Below, piece by piece: positions 8,487-16,255 of a stretch of 64,000 nucleotides of DNA; the stretch's first letter is position 1, and each line of letters opens with the position of its first letter. Location of the stretch: positions 1-64,000 of IMG/VR virus record IMGVR_UViG_3300042526_000595. One strand, written 5' to 3'. The DNA is from a virus. Under the pieces are notes generated by a model. The model saw nothing but the letters and a program-made list of their open reading frames with translations. It had not been told where the DNA came from and did not search any database. Both the position numbers and the translations under genes were made by a program.

Positions 8487-9968
8487 TTATATTGTTATTA
8501 TCGTTACTGTATTATTAACTTGTAGATATTGTATATCACCATCAGGGCTTCCGCTGTTGCAAGTCATAAGAGTTGATGGTACAGTTAGTGTGATTGTGTT
8601 AGCCATAATACTATTAAATACGTCATTATCTAAAACTGTTCCTCCTAGGTCAGTACAAGCTGGTAGGCTAATTGTTGTTAATGATGTGCAAGCATAGAAA
8701 CAATAATAACCTGCTGTTGTTAATAGTGGTAAATCTATTGTTGTTAGTGATGTACAATCGTAGAAACAATAATCACCTGCTGTTGTTAATAGTGGTAAAT
8801 CTATTGTTGTTAGTGATGTACAATCGTAGAAACAATAATAACCTGCTGTTGTTAATAGTGGTAAATCAACTGTTGTTAGTGATGTACAATATGCAAAACA
8901 ATAATCACCTGCTGTTGTTAATAATGGTAAATCTATTGCTGTTAGTGATGTACAATATGCAAAACAACTATAACCTGCTGTTGTTAGTAATGGTAAGTTT
9001 AAATTAATTAAATTTACACATTCGCCAAAAGCACCGTAATCATTTTGTGGACTATCCTGCCATCCATAAGCAATTGTACAAGCAGGTAAATCAACTGTTG
9101 TTAAACCATAGCAATAAGTAAAAGCATCACCACCAACTGATGTTATACAATTTGCTGTATCTACAACACTAATCAAAAAAGTATTATAGTTGTAATCATA
9201 CATTAAAGCTGGCTTCACTTTAATATTACTACCACCTATTAAACTAACTTCATTCCCAACCACTTCTACACTTGTAAATGGATTACCATATGTAGGCAAA
9301 TCAAAGAACGTATTCCAATCTTCTACACTACTAGAATCTCCTACTAATAAATCTGCATTTGCTATATCATCAAATGTTAGTCTTAATCCAAGAGTTGATG
9401 GTGGTGTAGGTGTAGGTGTCATTGTCGGTGTTTGAGTTGGCGTAGGCGTTGGAGTTTCAGTATTTGTCGGAGTAGGAGTAGGTGTTTCTGTATTTGTAGG
9501 CGTAGGAGTAGGTGTTTCTGTATTTGTAGGCGTAGGAGTAGGTGTTAATTCATTAACACAGCAAGGAAATTCTGAAACATAACAACTATCATAAGCTAAA
9601 TCGTCAGCAATGAAGGATTCCTGAATATTAATATTAAGTTTTTCTCTAATTGGTAAAATAAGAACACCATCAGAATTTCTTAACATAAATTCACCCTCAT
9701 ATCTACCAACACGATTGGTGTCTTTTGATGTGAATTGGTAATATATGTAATATTCTGGTTCGGCATTGGGGTCCATTGAGGTTTTCTCAACAAATCCGCC
9801 CGGTCTTGAAGTGATTTTTGGTATCCCCGTTTCAACATCCACCATTGAGAAGAAAATGGAAGATACCTCTATCATATCCATAAAATTATTATAATCGTTT
9901 CTTCCGTTTTTTACGACTTCTAATTTAATTACCGGTAATGTAGAATTTTTTTTGATATAGAAATTCAT
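8487..9968 (-). CDS. adhesin: phage N-terminal domain, Thr-Pro linker, BspA-type LRR
   Basis: Residues 1-~140 form a beta-rich domain resembling N-terminal attachment domains of phage receptor-binding proteins. Residues ~143-190 are a Thr-Pro linker made of repeated TPTPTNTE. Then comes a module beginning [15 protein letters not shown], shared with the giant gene at 37570-42366. Five to six near-identical 22-residue leucine-rich repeats ([16 protein letters not shown] + YCF) follow, of the BspA/LRR_5 kind. The closing segment [11 protein letters not shown] recurs in the paralogue. It is probably a tail fibre or surface-binding protein. The ATG at 9968 has a TATTTATA block 13 nt upstream. Confidence 0.8.
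   Translation of the reverse strand: MNFYIKKNSTLPVIKLEVVKNGRNDYNNFMDMIEVSSIFFSMVDVETGIPKITSRPGGFVEKTSMDPNAEPEYYIYYQFTSKDTNRVGRYEGEFMLRNSDGVLILPIREKLNINIQESFIADDLAYDSCYVSEFPCCVNELTPTPTPTNTETPTPTPTNTETPTPTPTNTETPTPTPTQTPTMTPTPTPPSTLGLRLTFDDIANADLLVGDSSSVEDWNTFFDLPTYGNPFTSVEVVGNEVSLIGGSNIKVKPALMYDYNYNTFLISVVDTANCITSVGGDAFTYCYGLTTVDLPACTIAYGWQDSPQNDYGAFGECVNLINLNLPLLTTAGYSCFAYCTSLTAIDLPLLTTAGDYCFAYCTSLTTVDLPLLTTAGYYCFYDCTSLTTIDLPLLTTAGDYCFYDCTSLTTIDLPLLTTAGYYCFYACTSLTTISLPACTDLGGTVLDNDVFNSIMANTITLTVPSTLMTCNSGSPDGDIQYLQVNNTVTIITI
8680..9000. repeat. 66-bp tandem repeats encoding 22-residue LRRs
   Basis: About five copies of a 66-bp unit (gatgtacaat ... ttgttgttagt), nearly identical at the DNA level apart from a few third-base and YC/YS changes. 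The period equals one 22-residue LRR, so copy number can change without shifting frame. Confidence 0.85.
9400..9545. repeat. Thr-Pro linker repeats (24-30 bp units)
   Basis: Tandem units of ggtgtaggagtaggtgtttc type, encoding TPTPTNTE on the minus strand, separate the N-terminal domain from the LRR module. Confidence 0.7.
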
Positions 9969-9981
9969 TTAAAGTTTTTAT

Positions 9982-9989
9982 TATAAATA
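9982..9989 (-). promoter_or_regulatory. putative late promoter octamer TATTTATA
   Basis: The octamer lies on the minus strand 13 nt before the ATG at 9968 of the LRR adhesin, in a 45-nt gap after the glycosyltransferase gene. Confidence 0.4.
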
Positions 9990-10013
9990 GTTGGGTTTTT
10001 AAAAATAAATGAT

Positions 10014-11690
10014 TTAACTCTCTTTTCTTAATGAACCATCGTAATGTTCAAATCTATCGTGTTCTGTTGGTGTTAGTAATAGTAATCCTGGTTTAACGTT
10101 ACCTTTAATTGTTTCTTGATAAGAGTACGACATAAGAGTTTGTTCGTGAGGATGAGCCCATTTTGTTTCCAAATAACATTTATAATTACCTTCTTTTGTT
10201 AATACAATCGGCCAATTCGATAAATGGGATTCACCTGTTATATATGGTAACCCTTTATGAATATGTATTTCATCAAATTTTGTTTTAGGTGAATTGGGGT
10301 CTAAACCTTGAACCGGTAATTTAGGGTTGTTTGGCCAATGTTTTTGTCTAAAATCTTGTGGGACGTTATACCAACTCCACTGCACACTATGGTCACCAAA
10401 AAACTCACTAAAATTTAACTTTAAAAAATCAAAATTCTCTTTTTGAATAATTCCTAAAGATTTTTGATATAAATTGTCGACAAATCTTGGGAATCCATTT
10501 CTACACACCTCACCTTTTTTAGGGTAAAACGCCATGTCATCTTCAAAAAAGTAATAAAAATCCAAATCAGTTTCATCGAAATGTTCAGCAACAAATACCC
10601 TACCACCAACAATTCCAATATTATCTTTTTTAATATGTTCAAAACCATATTGTTCACATAGTTCAATATATCTCGGTGTTGTGGTTAAATCAGTTGAATT
10701 ATCTAATAAGAATTTCTTTGGTTTCTCCACAAAATCTTTATCGTAGTCCAACATAGATTGGATAAGAACCTCTAATTGTTTTGGTGAGTTAAATGTGATT
10801 ACATAAAGAGCTACTTTTGAAGTGTCCAAATTATTCACAACAACATCTTTAGACACTTCCGATTTAACCTCAACCGTCATATCTTTTAAATCCTCAAAGA
10901 ATTTACCCATTAACCCATTACCCTCAATTTCCGAGTAAGTAATTAAGTTTGGGTATTTGTATGTCATAATTGTAAATAATGACTCTTCAGTACCCATTAA
11001 CCCATTTGAAAGTGTTTCATTCATTAATCCGTAATAAATGGTATTAATTTCCGATATAACATCTTTTTTTCCACCAAAGAAACCTGCTCTAGCAACCATA
11101 TTAACAGGTTTACCGGCTAAATCACATAATTCTTGATACTTGAATCCGTGAATTTCGTTATTGGTTTCATAAGGAAAACAAACAAAGTGAAAGTTCTTAA
11201 CTAACTGGGGTAATTTATCTAAAACTTTATCATGGGTAAAGTACCCAGGGTGGATTGTGTTGGTTAACCCAGCATCAATCCAAAACATATATTCTGACTC
11301 AAACTTATCTAAAATTTTTGCATCGTGTAATAAATAAACTTTTGACATAACCAAAGGGTTATACATTTCTAATTTGGCTTGTGTCGAATCTGTTAACCAA
11401 CCAACTTGGTTATACCAATCAGGGTTGGTTCTTATTTTTTGAATTTTATCGTAAAATTCACTATTTTTAAACCAAGATAAACTTCTACGAACAAATTGAG
11501 TGTTTTCGGAGCGTCTATTATCTAACACAAATTTTTCTAATTCTTCATCACCAAAAATTATCATATTTACATCAACTTGTAATAGTTGTTGGAATTTATC
11601 TAAATAATGTTGGAATGAGCGAGACCACCCTTCTTGAAGGTCACCTCTTCCAATATCCCATAATCCTGTTACTAATGTTACTTTATTCAT
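10014..11690 (-). CDS. two-domain glycosyltransferase (HtrL/WlaTC-like + GT-A)
   Basis: 558 residues. The first ~280 resemble the HtrL/WlaTC family of bacterial glycosyltransferases: VTGLWDIGRGDL at the N-terminus, then FWIDAGLTN as the acidic metal-binding strand. Residues ~290-558 form a GT-A-like domain: VALYVITFNSPKQLEVLI, an LLDNST motif, and YFFEDDMAF as the DxD-like metal site. It likely transfers one or two sugars to phage fibres or host glycans. It follows the next gene (start 12619) by 5 nt, in an all-glycosyltransferase operon. Donor and acceptor cannot be read from sequence. Confidence 0.7.
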   Translation of the reverse strand: MNKVTLVTGLWDIGRGDLQEGWSRSFQHYLDKFQQLLQVDVNMIIFGDEELEKFVLDNRRSENTQFVRRSLSWFKNSEFYDKIQKIRTNPDWYNQVGWLTDSTQAKLEMYNPLVMSKVYLLHDAKILDKFESEYMFWIDAGLTNTIHPGYFTHDKVLDKLPQLVKNFHFVCFPYETNNEIHGFKYQELCDLAGKPVNMVARAGFFGGKKDVISEINTIYYGLMNETLSNGLMGTEESLFTIMTYKYPNLITYSEIEGNGLMGKFFEDLKDMTVEVKSEVSKDVVVNNLDTSKVALYVITFNSPKQLEVLIQSMLDYDKDFVEKPKKFLLDNSTDLTTTPRYIELCEQYGFEHIKKDNIGIVGGRVFVAEHFDETDLDFYYFFEDDMAFYPKKGEVCRNGFPRFVDNLYQKSLGIIQKENFDFLKLNFSEFFGDHSVQWSWYNVPQDFRQKHWPNNPKLPVQGLDPNSPKTKFDEIHIHKGLPYITGESHLSNWPIVLTKEGNYKCYLETKWAHPHEQTLMSYSYQETIKGNVKPGLLLLTPTEHDRFEHYDGSLRKES

Positions 11691-11695
11691 TGTTT

Positions 11696-12619
11696 TTATA
11701 TTTTAAAATTTTTTATATCATGCCACATCATATAGAAAGGTTTTAATGGATTTTTTTCTTTATCCCACATTTTATAGTGATAATCATCGTGTTCTCCGGA
11801 TGCAAATGTGTTAAAAATAAATGTAATTTTTTCGTCTTCACTGATTAAATCATAAGATGGTTTCATAATTACTTCTTCTGTACAAAGTATATTTTTTTCT
11901 AATATTTTTTCAGTAAATTCCCAAAATAAATTTATGTATTTTTTTAATATTTGAGTATCACCCCCAAACATACCACCGACCGGATAGGGTGATTCAAAAG
12001 GTTTGTCTAATATTCCGTGTTGTAAAAAAGGATAACTTATTTGAGGACCATATGAACAAACAAACATTATTTTATTTTCACATATTTTATTTAATTTATT
12101 ATATATTTCGCTATCAATTATTTTTGAAAAATTAAACACATCTAAATGAGCCCACCAATCTGTTGGTACGCCTAAATTTTCATAATCCGTATTATAAACT
12201 TTAGAGTACATCCAAGGGAATATTCCCGGGTGTTGCAAACCAACATCAACCCAATAAACTTTATCAAACCCATCAAGTTCTCTTTCCATAACATCAAATT
12301 TTCCCCACATTATTTCAGGACCTCTTCCATCTAAATCGGTATCAAAATTATTATTTCTAATTTTTTTAATTTCATTATGGTATTTTACATCAGATAGTTC
12401 TAATATTTTTAACTCTAAATTAGTTAAATCATATCTTACTTTAATATCGTTAAGTTCGTCGTAATTTTTACTATGAGTATAGCAGATAACCGGTAAACTA
12501 CTACCAATACAATGAGAAATTAATGACCCTTGATATCTTATTTTTCTAATTGGGGAGACTCCTTGATATGGATATCCTTCAACATCCATCCAATATGTGG
12601 TAACAATTTTAGTTTTCAT
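11696..12619 (-). CDS. HtrL/WlaTC-like glycosyltransferase
   Basis: 307 residues resembling the N-terminal half of the gene just downstream: it opens KIVTTYWMDVEGYPYQG and has KVYWVDVGLQHPG, matching the FWIDAGLTN acidic motif of its neighbour, then VGGMFGGD like the partner's AGFFGGK. The two may derive from a duplication. There is no signal peptide or membrane helix, so it should act in the cytoplasm on nucleotide sugars. TATAAATA lies 9 nt before its ATG on the minus strand. Confidence 0.6.
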   Translation of the reverse strand: MKTKIVTTYWMDVEGYPYQGVSPIRKIRYQGSLISHCIGSSLPVICYTHSKNYDELNDIKVRYDLTNLELKILELSDVKYHNEIKKIRNNNFDTDLDGRGPEIMWGKFDVMERELDGFDKVYWVDVGLQHPGIFPWMYSKVYNTDYENLGVPTDWWAHLDVFNFSKIIDSEIYNKLNKICENKIMFVCSYGPQISYPFLQHGILDKPFESPYPVGGMFGGDTQILKKYINLFWEFTEKILEKNILCTEEVIMKPSYDLISEDEKITFIFNTFASGEHDDYHYKMWDKEKNPLKPFYMMWHDIKNFKI

Positions 12620-12628
12620 AATTTTTTT

Positions 12629-12636
12629 TATTTATA
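12629..12636 (-). promoter_or_regulatory. putative late promoter octamer TATAAATA
   Basis: An exact T4-late-type TATAAATA on the minus strand, 9 nt upstream of the ATG at 12619. Confidence 0.35.
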
Positions 12637-12646
12637 TTTTTTTATT

Positions 12647-13399
12647 TTAAAATCTAATATACAATTGTTCTGATTTATTGTAAAATTGGAAACATTGTTG
12701 TAGGAAATGATTAAAAGCGTTATCAAAATGCCATTTCATTCCGGCCTCTAAAGCTGATATACCAATTTCAAATCCTTCGGCATAATTTCTAATTTTATTT
12801 TCAATACTGTACCATAAAAATTGTTCCCATCTTTGGACAAAAAATCTAAATTTATATGAATTTTTAAATATCATAAATTGTTCATTAACACAATGAGCTT
12901 CATCCCATTTATCGTATTCTAACATATCATAATCTATTAATTTTTGCATAAAAAAACTACCTTCAGGATGGGCTCTACTATCACCAATTCTTGCTGGTCT
13001 CTCAAATACAAAATCATAATCGTTTTCTTTAGTCCAATTTAACATATTTAAAACTTTTTTTTCTGAAAAATGTTCAAACATTGTCCAATCACCATCTGAA
13101 AAAATTATAAATTCATATCCTTCAGAATTAGGGTTATTTTTTTCATACTCTAAAATATGTTTTAGAGATAATACTTTTAAATTATAATGAAAACTTGTTG
13201 TACCAACCGCTTCGTGATGTAATGATGGAGGGTTAATTACTTTAATTTTAAATCTATCACCTAAATCGGGGAAATTTTCATTTGTTGTTGTTATGAAAAA
13301 ATCGCAGTTAGATGTTCTTGACGCTAAATCAGAATAAAATTGAATTGTTTTCTTTTCGTATTCTTCACCAATCGATAATGTTGTAAAACAATATTTCAT
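12647..13399 (-). CDS. putative GT-A glycosyltransferase
   Basis: 250 residues. It opens with a Rossmann-like KYCFTTLSIG segment. FIIFSDGDWTMF at residues ~90-105 is a good DxD metal-binding strand, and an aromatic, acidic C-terminal half includes DEAHCVNEQF. The layout suits a GT8- or GT2-like transferase. It lies 1 nt from the upstream neighbour gene (end 13401), within a tightly packed operon. Substrate unknown. Confidence 0.5.
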   Translation of the reverse strand: MKYCFTTLSIGEEYEKKTIQFYSDLASRTSNCDFFITTTNENFPDLGDRFKIKVINPPSLHHEAVGTTSFHYNLKVLSLKHILEYEKNNPNSEGYEFIIFSDGDWTMFEHFSEKKVLNMLNWTKENDYDFVFERPARIGDSRAHPEGSFFMQKLIDYDMLEYDKWDEAHCVNEQFMIFKNSYKFRFFVQRWEQFLWYSIENKIRNYAEGFEIGISALEAGMKWHFDNAFNHFLQQCFQFYNKSEQLYIRF

Positions 13400-13400
13400 A

Positions 13401-14081
13401 TTATAAGTTAAGGTCTTTTAAATAATTCAAAGCTTGTATTGCACTTGGAACTAATGGTTTATCATTCTCGTCAATTTGCATTCCTATAAAAAAATCTTTA
13501 TTATCTCTATGGATATAGTTTTCTTCACTATCATATCCACAATAGAAGATATTGTTTTTATCAATATTTTCCATATATAATTGTAGTATTGTTTGGTCGG
13601 AACCCCAAACTAATTCATTGTTTTTAATAAATTCATTGAAGTGTTCCTCAAATAAATTTATTTTACGTTTAATTCCAAATAGCCCACTTGGTACTGGTGA
13701 ATGCCAAGGATGGTCTCTTATTATAAAATAATCATTATCTGTTTTTAACCAACTATTAATATAACTAACTTCTCGATGACTAAATCTACTATCTAAATCT
13801 CTAACAATTGATGGAGTATCCTCTAAAAAACTCAAGAATCTCCAAAAATATGGGAAATGAATTGATTCTAACCCACCTATAGTTAAATCTTTAACATTAA
13901 TTAAGTTGGCACCTAATTCAGATAAAATTTTAATGTATTCTGTTAGGATAAAGTCACTATGATAATAAATTCTAATTTCCCAATCAGGTAATAAAGAATT
14001 AACCTCGACGGTATTTTTAACTGCACCAATATAATATTTCATATTGGTTCCAAATAATGTGAATGATACGATTGGTCTCAT
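13401..14081 (-). CDS. putative small glycosyltransferase
   Basis: 226 residues. IVRDLDSRFSHRE supplies a DxD-type site near residue 95. PSGLFGIK and WGSDQTILQLY further on resemble the acceptor-side motifs of GT-A enzymes acting on lipopolysaccharide or capsule. It overlaps the upstream gene by 4 nt (ATGA), indicating translational coupling. Family assignment is tentative. Confidence 0.5.
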   Translation of the reverse strand: MRPIVSFTLFGTNMKYYIGAVKNTVEVNSLLPDWEIRIYYHSDFILTEYIKILSELGANLINVKDLTIGGLESIHFPYFWRFLSFLEDTPSIVRDLDSRFSHREVSYINSWLKTDNDYFIIRDHPWHSPVPSGLFGIKRKINLFEEHFNEFIKNNELVWGSDQTILQLYMENIDKNNIFYCGYDSEENYIHRDNKDFFIGMQIDENDKPLVPSAIQALNYLKDLNL

Positions 14082-14929
14082 TTTTCATAAATATTTTTTA
14101 CGTTTATATTTGAATATCTTTCTTCGTCATCAACAATTAAATTAACGTAAGTGTTGTAAACAGGGTTATCTGAATTCATTCCCGAGTTTGGGCCGTCATT
14201 GGTTAAAGGCCAATATATTTTTTCAGCATTTGATAAAAAACAAGCCCAAAAAGAAAAAGTTCCTTGTGCCGCAATTATTTTATTAAAAGACGTGATTTCT
14301 GAAAAAACATCAAGTATATCACCATCAATTAATTTAGGGTTATATTTTTCTAATTTATTAATTAATGATTGATGTTTATTTATGTGGTCAAATGAAATAT
14401 ATAAATTATCAAAAGTTTCTTGAGATATTATATTAAGGTAATAACTATCCGGTAAAACAAAACTCCCATCGTGATTACTACTCCTTAACATAATCACTAA
14501 ATCATTACTACCCCTTTTATCTTTAACAATACTTTTAAAATATTCTTTAACTTTAATTTTATATGGTTTGATGTAATCATATTTTGAAAAATATGATTGG
14601 TTTATAAATCCGTGATTTGGGTAGGATTGTATTAAATTTTCAATACTACCTAATTGTATAATATCACCATCTTGAATAACTTTAATTGGGTTATCCACAA
14701 TATTTCCTTTAACACCTTTAAATGGAAACATAATTTCATTGTATTGTCCGTTTTTAGTGTCTTCTCTTCTTATTAAGGCATTTTCCGGAGATATTAACTC
14801 GTACCCTAGTAGTTCGCTAATTATTCTACAAGCGGAATATATAAACAATTTATTACCCAAATTTTTTCTTGGAGATGAAAAATAACCACCCTCTAAATAT
14901 GAATCGTATTCATCATAAATTTTAACCAT
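14078..14929 (-). CDS. GT11-like (fucosyltransferase-like) glycosyltransferase
   Basis: 283 residues with features of alpha-1,2-fucosyltransferase-type GT-B enzymes: KNLGNKLFIYSACRI near the N-terminus, and a C-terminal AAQGTFSFWACFLSNAEKIYW block. That block corresponds to the conserved NSTFSWW-type nucleotide-sugar site. A fucose or related deoxy sugar is therefore plausible but inferred. It overlaps the next gene downstream by 4 nt and starts 3 nt after the stop of the upstream GlcNAc-transferase gene. Confidence 0.6.
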   Translation of the reverse strand: MVKIYDEYDSYLEGGYFSSPRKNLGNKLFIYSACRIISELLGYELISPENALIRREDTKNGQYNEIMFPFKGVKGNIVDNPIKVIQDGDIIQLGSIENLIQSYPNHGFINQSYFSKYDYIKPYKIKVKEYFKSIVKDKRGSNDLVIMLRSSNHDGSFVLPDSYYLNIISQETFDNLYISFDHINKHQSLINKLEKYNPKLIDGDILDVFSEITSFNKIIAAQGTFSFWACFLSNAEKIYWPLTNDGPNSGMNSDNPVYNTYVNLIVDDEERYSNINVKNIYEK

Positions 14930-14932
14930 TTT

Positions 14933-16180
14933 TTATAAATTACCCGTTATTCTTTCACACCAACCTTTTGACGTACTAAACGGCCAAACAACCCAGTATT
15001 TTGGTTTATGAACTGTTTGAAATTCTCTCCAAACTTTACAATACCCATCAGGGTCTCTCATCATATTATTAATTTCATTAATGTCAGCGTCTCTTCTATT
15101 TAAAGTTTCATCATTCTCGTCGTGGAAAGCAACTACCCAAAACTCATAATCCTTCTCCGGTACTTGAGTAAATCCAATATCAATACAATGTTTGAAGATG
15201 CTAGCATAACTCGCCAACCATTCTTCTTCTGTTTCATAAATTGTTGGATTGGGGGCGTAATGTTTGTCTAATGTATATTGTTGAACCGCTCTATTTGAAA
15301 ATTTAAGACCTGAATAAATTTCATAATCCCTTAAAGTTCTTTCAGTTCCAAAACCATAATAACTAAAATCCATAGTGACCTCTTCACCATCCATACCAAA
15401 TAATTGACGATTTTTTAAATGAGATAATTCGTTTTTCTTACCCCACTCTTTATCATCATCCCATTGTTTGGTTCTACCCTTACGAGTATATTCGTGCCAA
15501 ATAACGGTTTTATGTGGGTGGAATAAATCATATCCGTGAGTATATGCTCTAACGGCAATTGATATTTCTTCACCGTGAAAATAGAACTCAGGGTCGTGTT
15601 GAACCTCGACACTAAATTGTCCTACTGTAAATGCCATATGGGCGGAGTAAAATCTTGAGGTAACGGGTTCTTTAAGGTTTTCCCACCCCGGAATTGTTTC
15701 AGGTAAGAAGAAGACGGCACCTTCTGGTATAAATCTATCAAACGACATTCTCCATGGGTCTCTAACTCTCCCTGCCGGGTCATTGTCAGGGTCAAATGAA
15801 GAAACATACCCTGTCAATAAAGGTTTCTTAAATCCTTTCTTTTGAAGTTGTTTAACCATTTTGATTAAGGTGTCATCCCAATCTTTCTCAAATCTCATGT
15901 GAGAGTCAATTTGTAGGGTATATTCTTCACCTTTATATAATTGTTGTACTTGGTTTCTTGCCCAACAAACACCTTTGGATTCGGTGTATAAAACGTCAAC
16001 AACTCTAAATCTTTTATCTTTTGCGTATTCAGATAAATCATCAAACCCGTCTTCCGGGTGATATTGACGACATATTCCAATTACCAAATTTTTAGGTTTT
16101 TTCGCATTCTCCAACATTGACTTAATTGTTGGAATAAGTTGGGGGTCACGATAGGACGCGATTTGTACAAAAATTTTCAT
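14933..16180 (-). CDS. Skp1-type GlcNAc-transferase family glycosyltransferase
   Basis: 415 residues matching the family of polypeptide/Skp1 N-acetylglucosaminyltransferases (Pfam GlcNAc, PF11397, from memory). The N-terminal VQIASYRDPQLIPTI is followed by VIGICRQYHPED, SKGVCWARNQVQQLY and then LQIDSHMRFEKDWD, where DSH is the family's DxD-type metal site. Family members in protists modify hydroxyproline on protein, and phage and bacterial versions occur in glycan clusters. It is the first gene of the five-gene minus-strand glycosyltransferase run. Confidence 0.8.
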   Translation of the reverse strand: MKIFVQIASYRDPQLIPTIKSMLENAKKPKNLVIGICRQYHPEDGFDDLSEYAKDKRFRVVDVLYTESKGVCWARNQVQQLYKGEEYTLQIDSHMRFEKDWDDTLIKMVKQLQKKGFKKPLLTGYVSSFDPDNDPAGRVRDPWRMSFDRFIPEGAVFFLPETIPGWENLKEPVTSRFYSAHMAFTVGQFSVEVQHDPEFYFHGEEISIAVRAYTHGYDLFHPHKTVIWHEYTRKGRTKQWDDDKEWGKKNELSHLKNRQLFGMDGEEVTMDFSYYGFGTERTLRDYEIYSGLKFSNRAVQQYTLDKHYAPNPTIYETEEEWLASYASIFKHCIDIGFTQVPEKDYEFWVVAFHDENDETLNRRDADINEINNMMRDPDGYCKVWREFQTVHKPKYWVVWPFSTSKGWCERITGNL

Positions 16181-16255
16181 ATTTACCTTAATTTATTTAA
16201 AAAATAATATTTAAACGAAAAAGATAAATATGAAAATAATTTATTGTGGATTAAT

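Noticed and set aside
8680-9000. Regular repeats that might suggest a CRISPR array
   Set aside because: Units are contiguous, 66 bp and coding; there are no unique spacers or palindromic repeats.
8672-9007. Plus-strand open frame of Leu/Asn repeats
   Set aside because: Antisense shadow of the 66-bp LRR repeats in the minus-strand adhesin.
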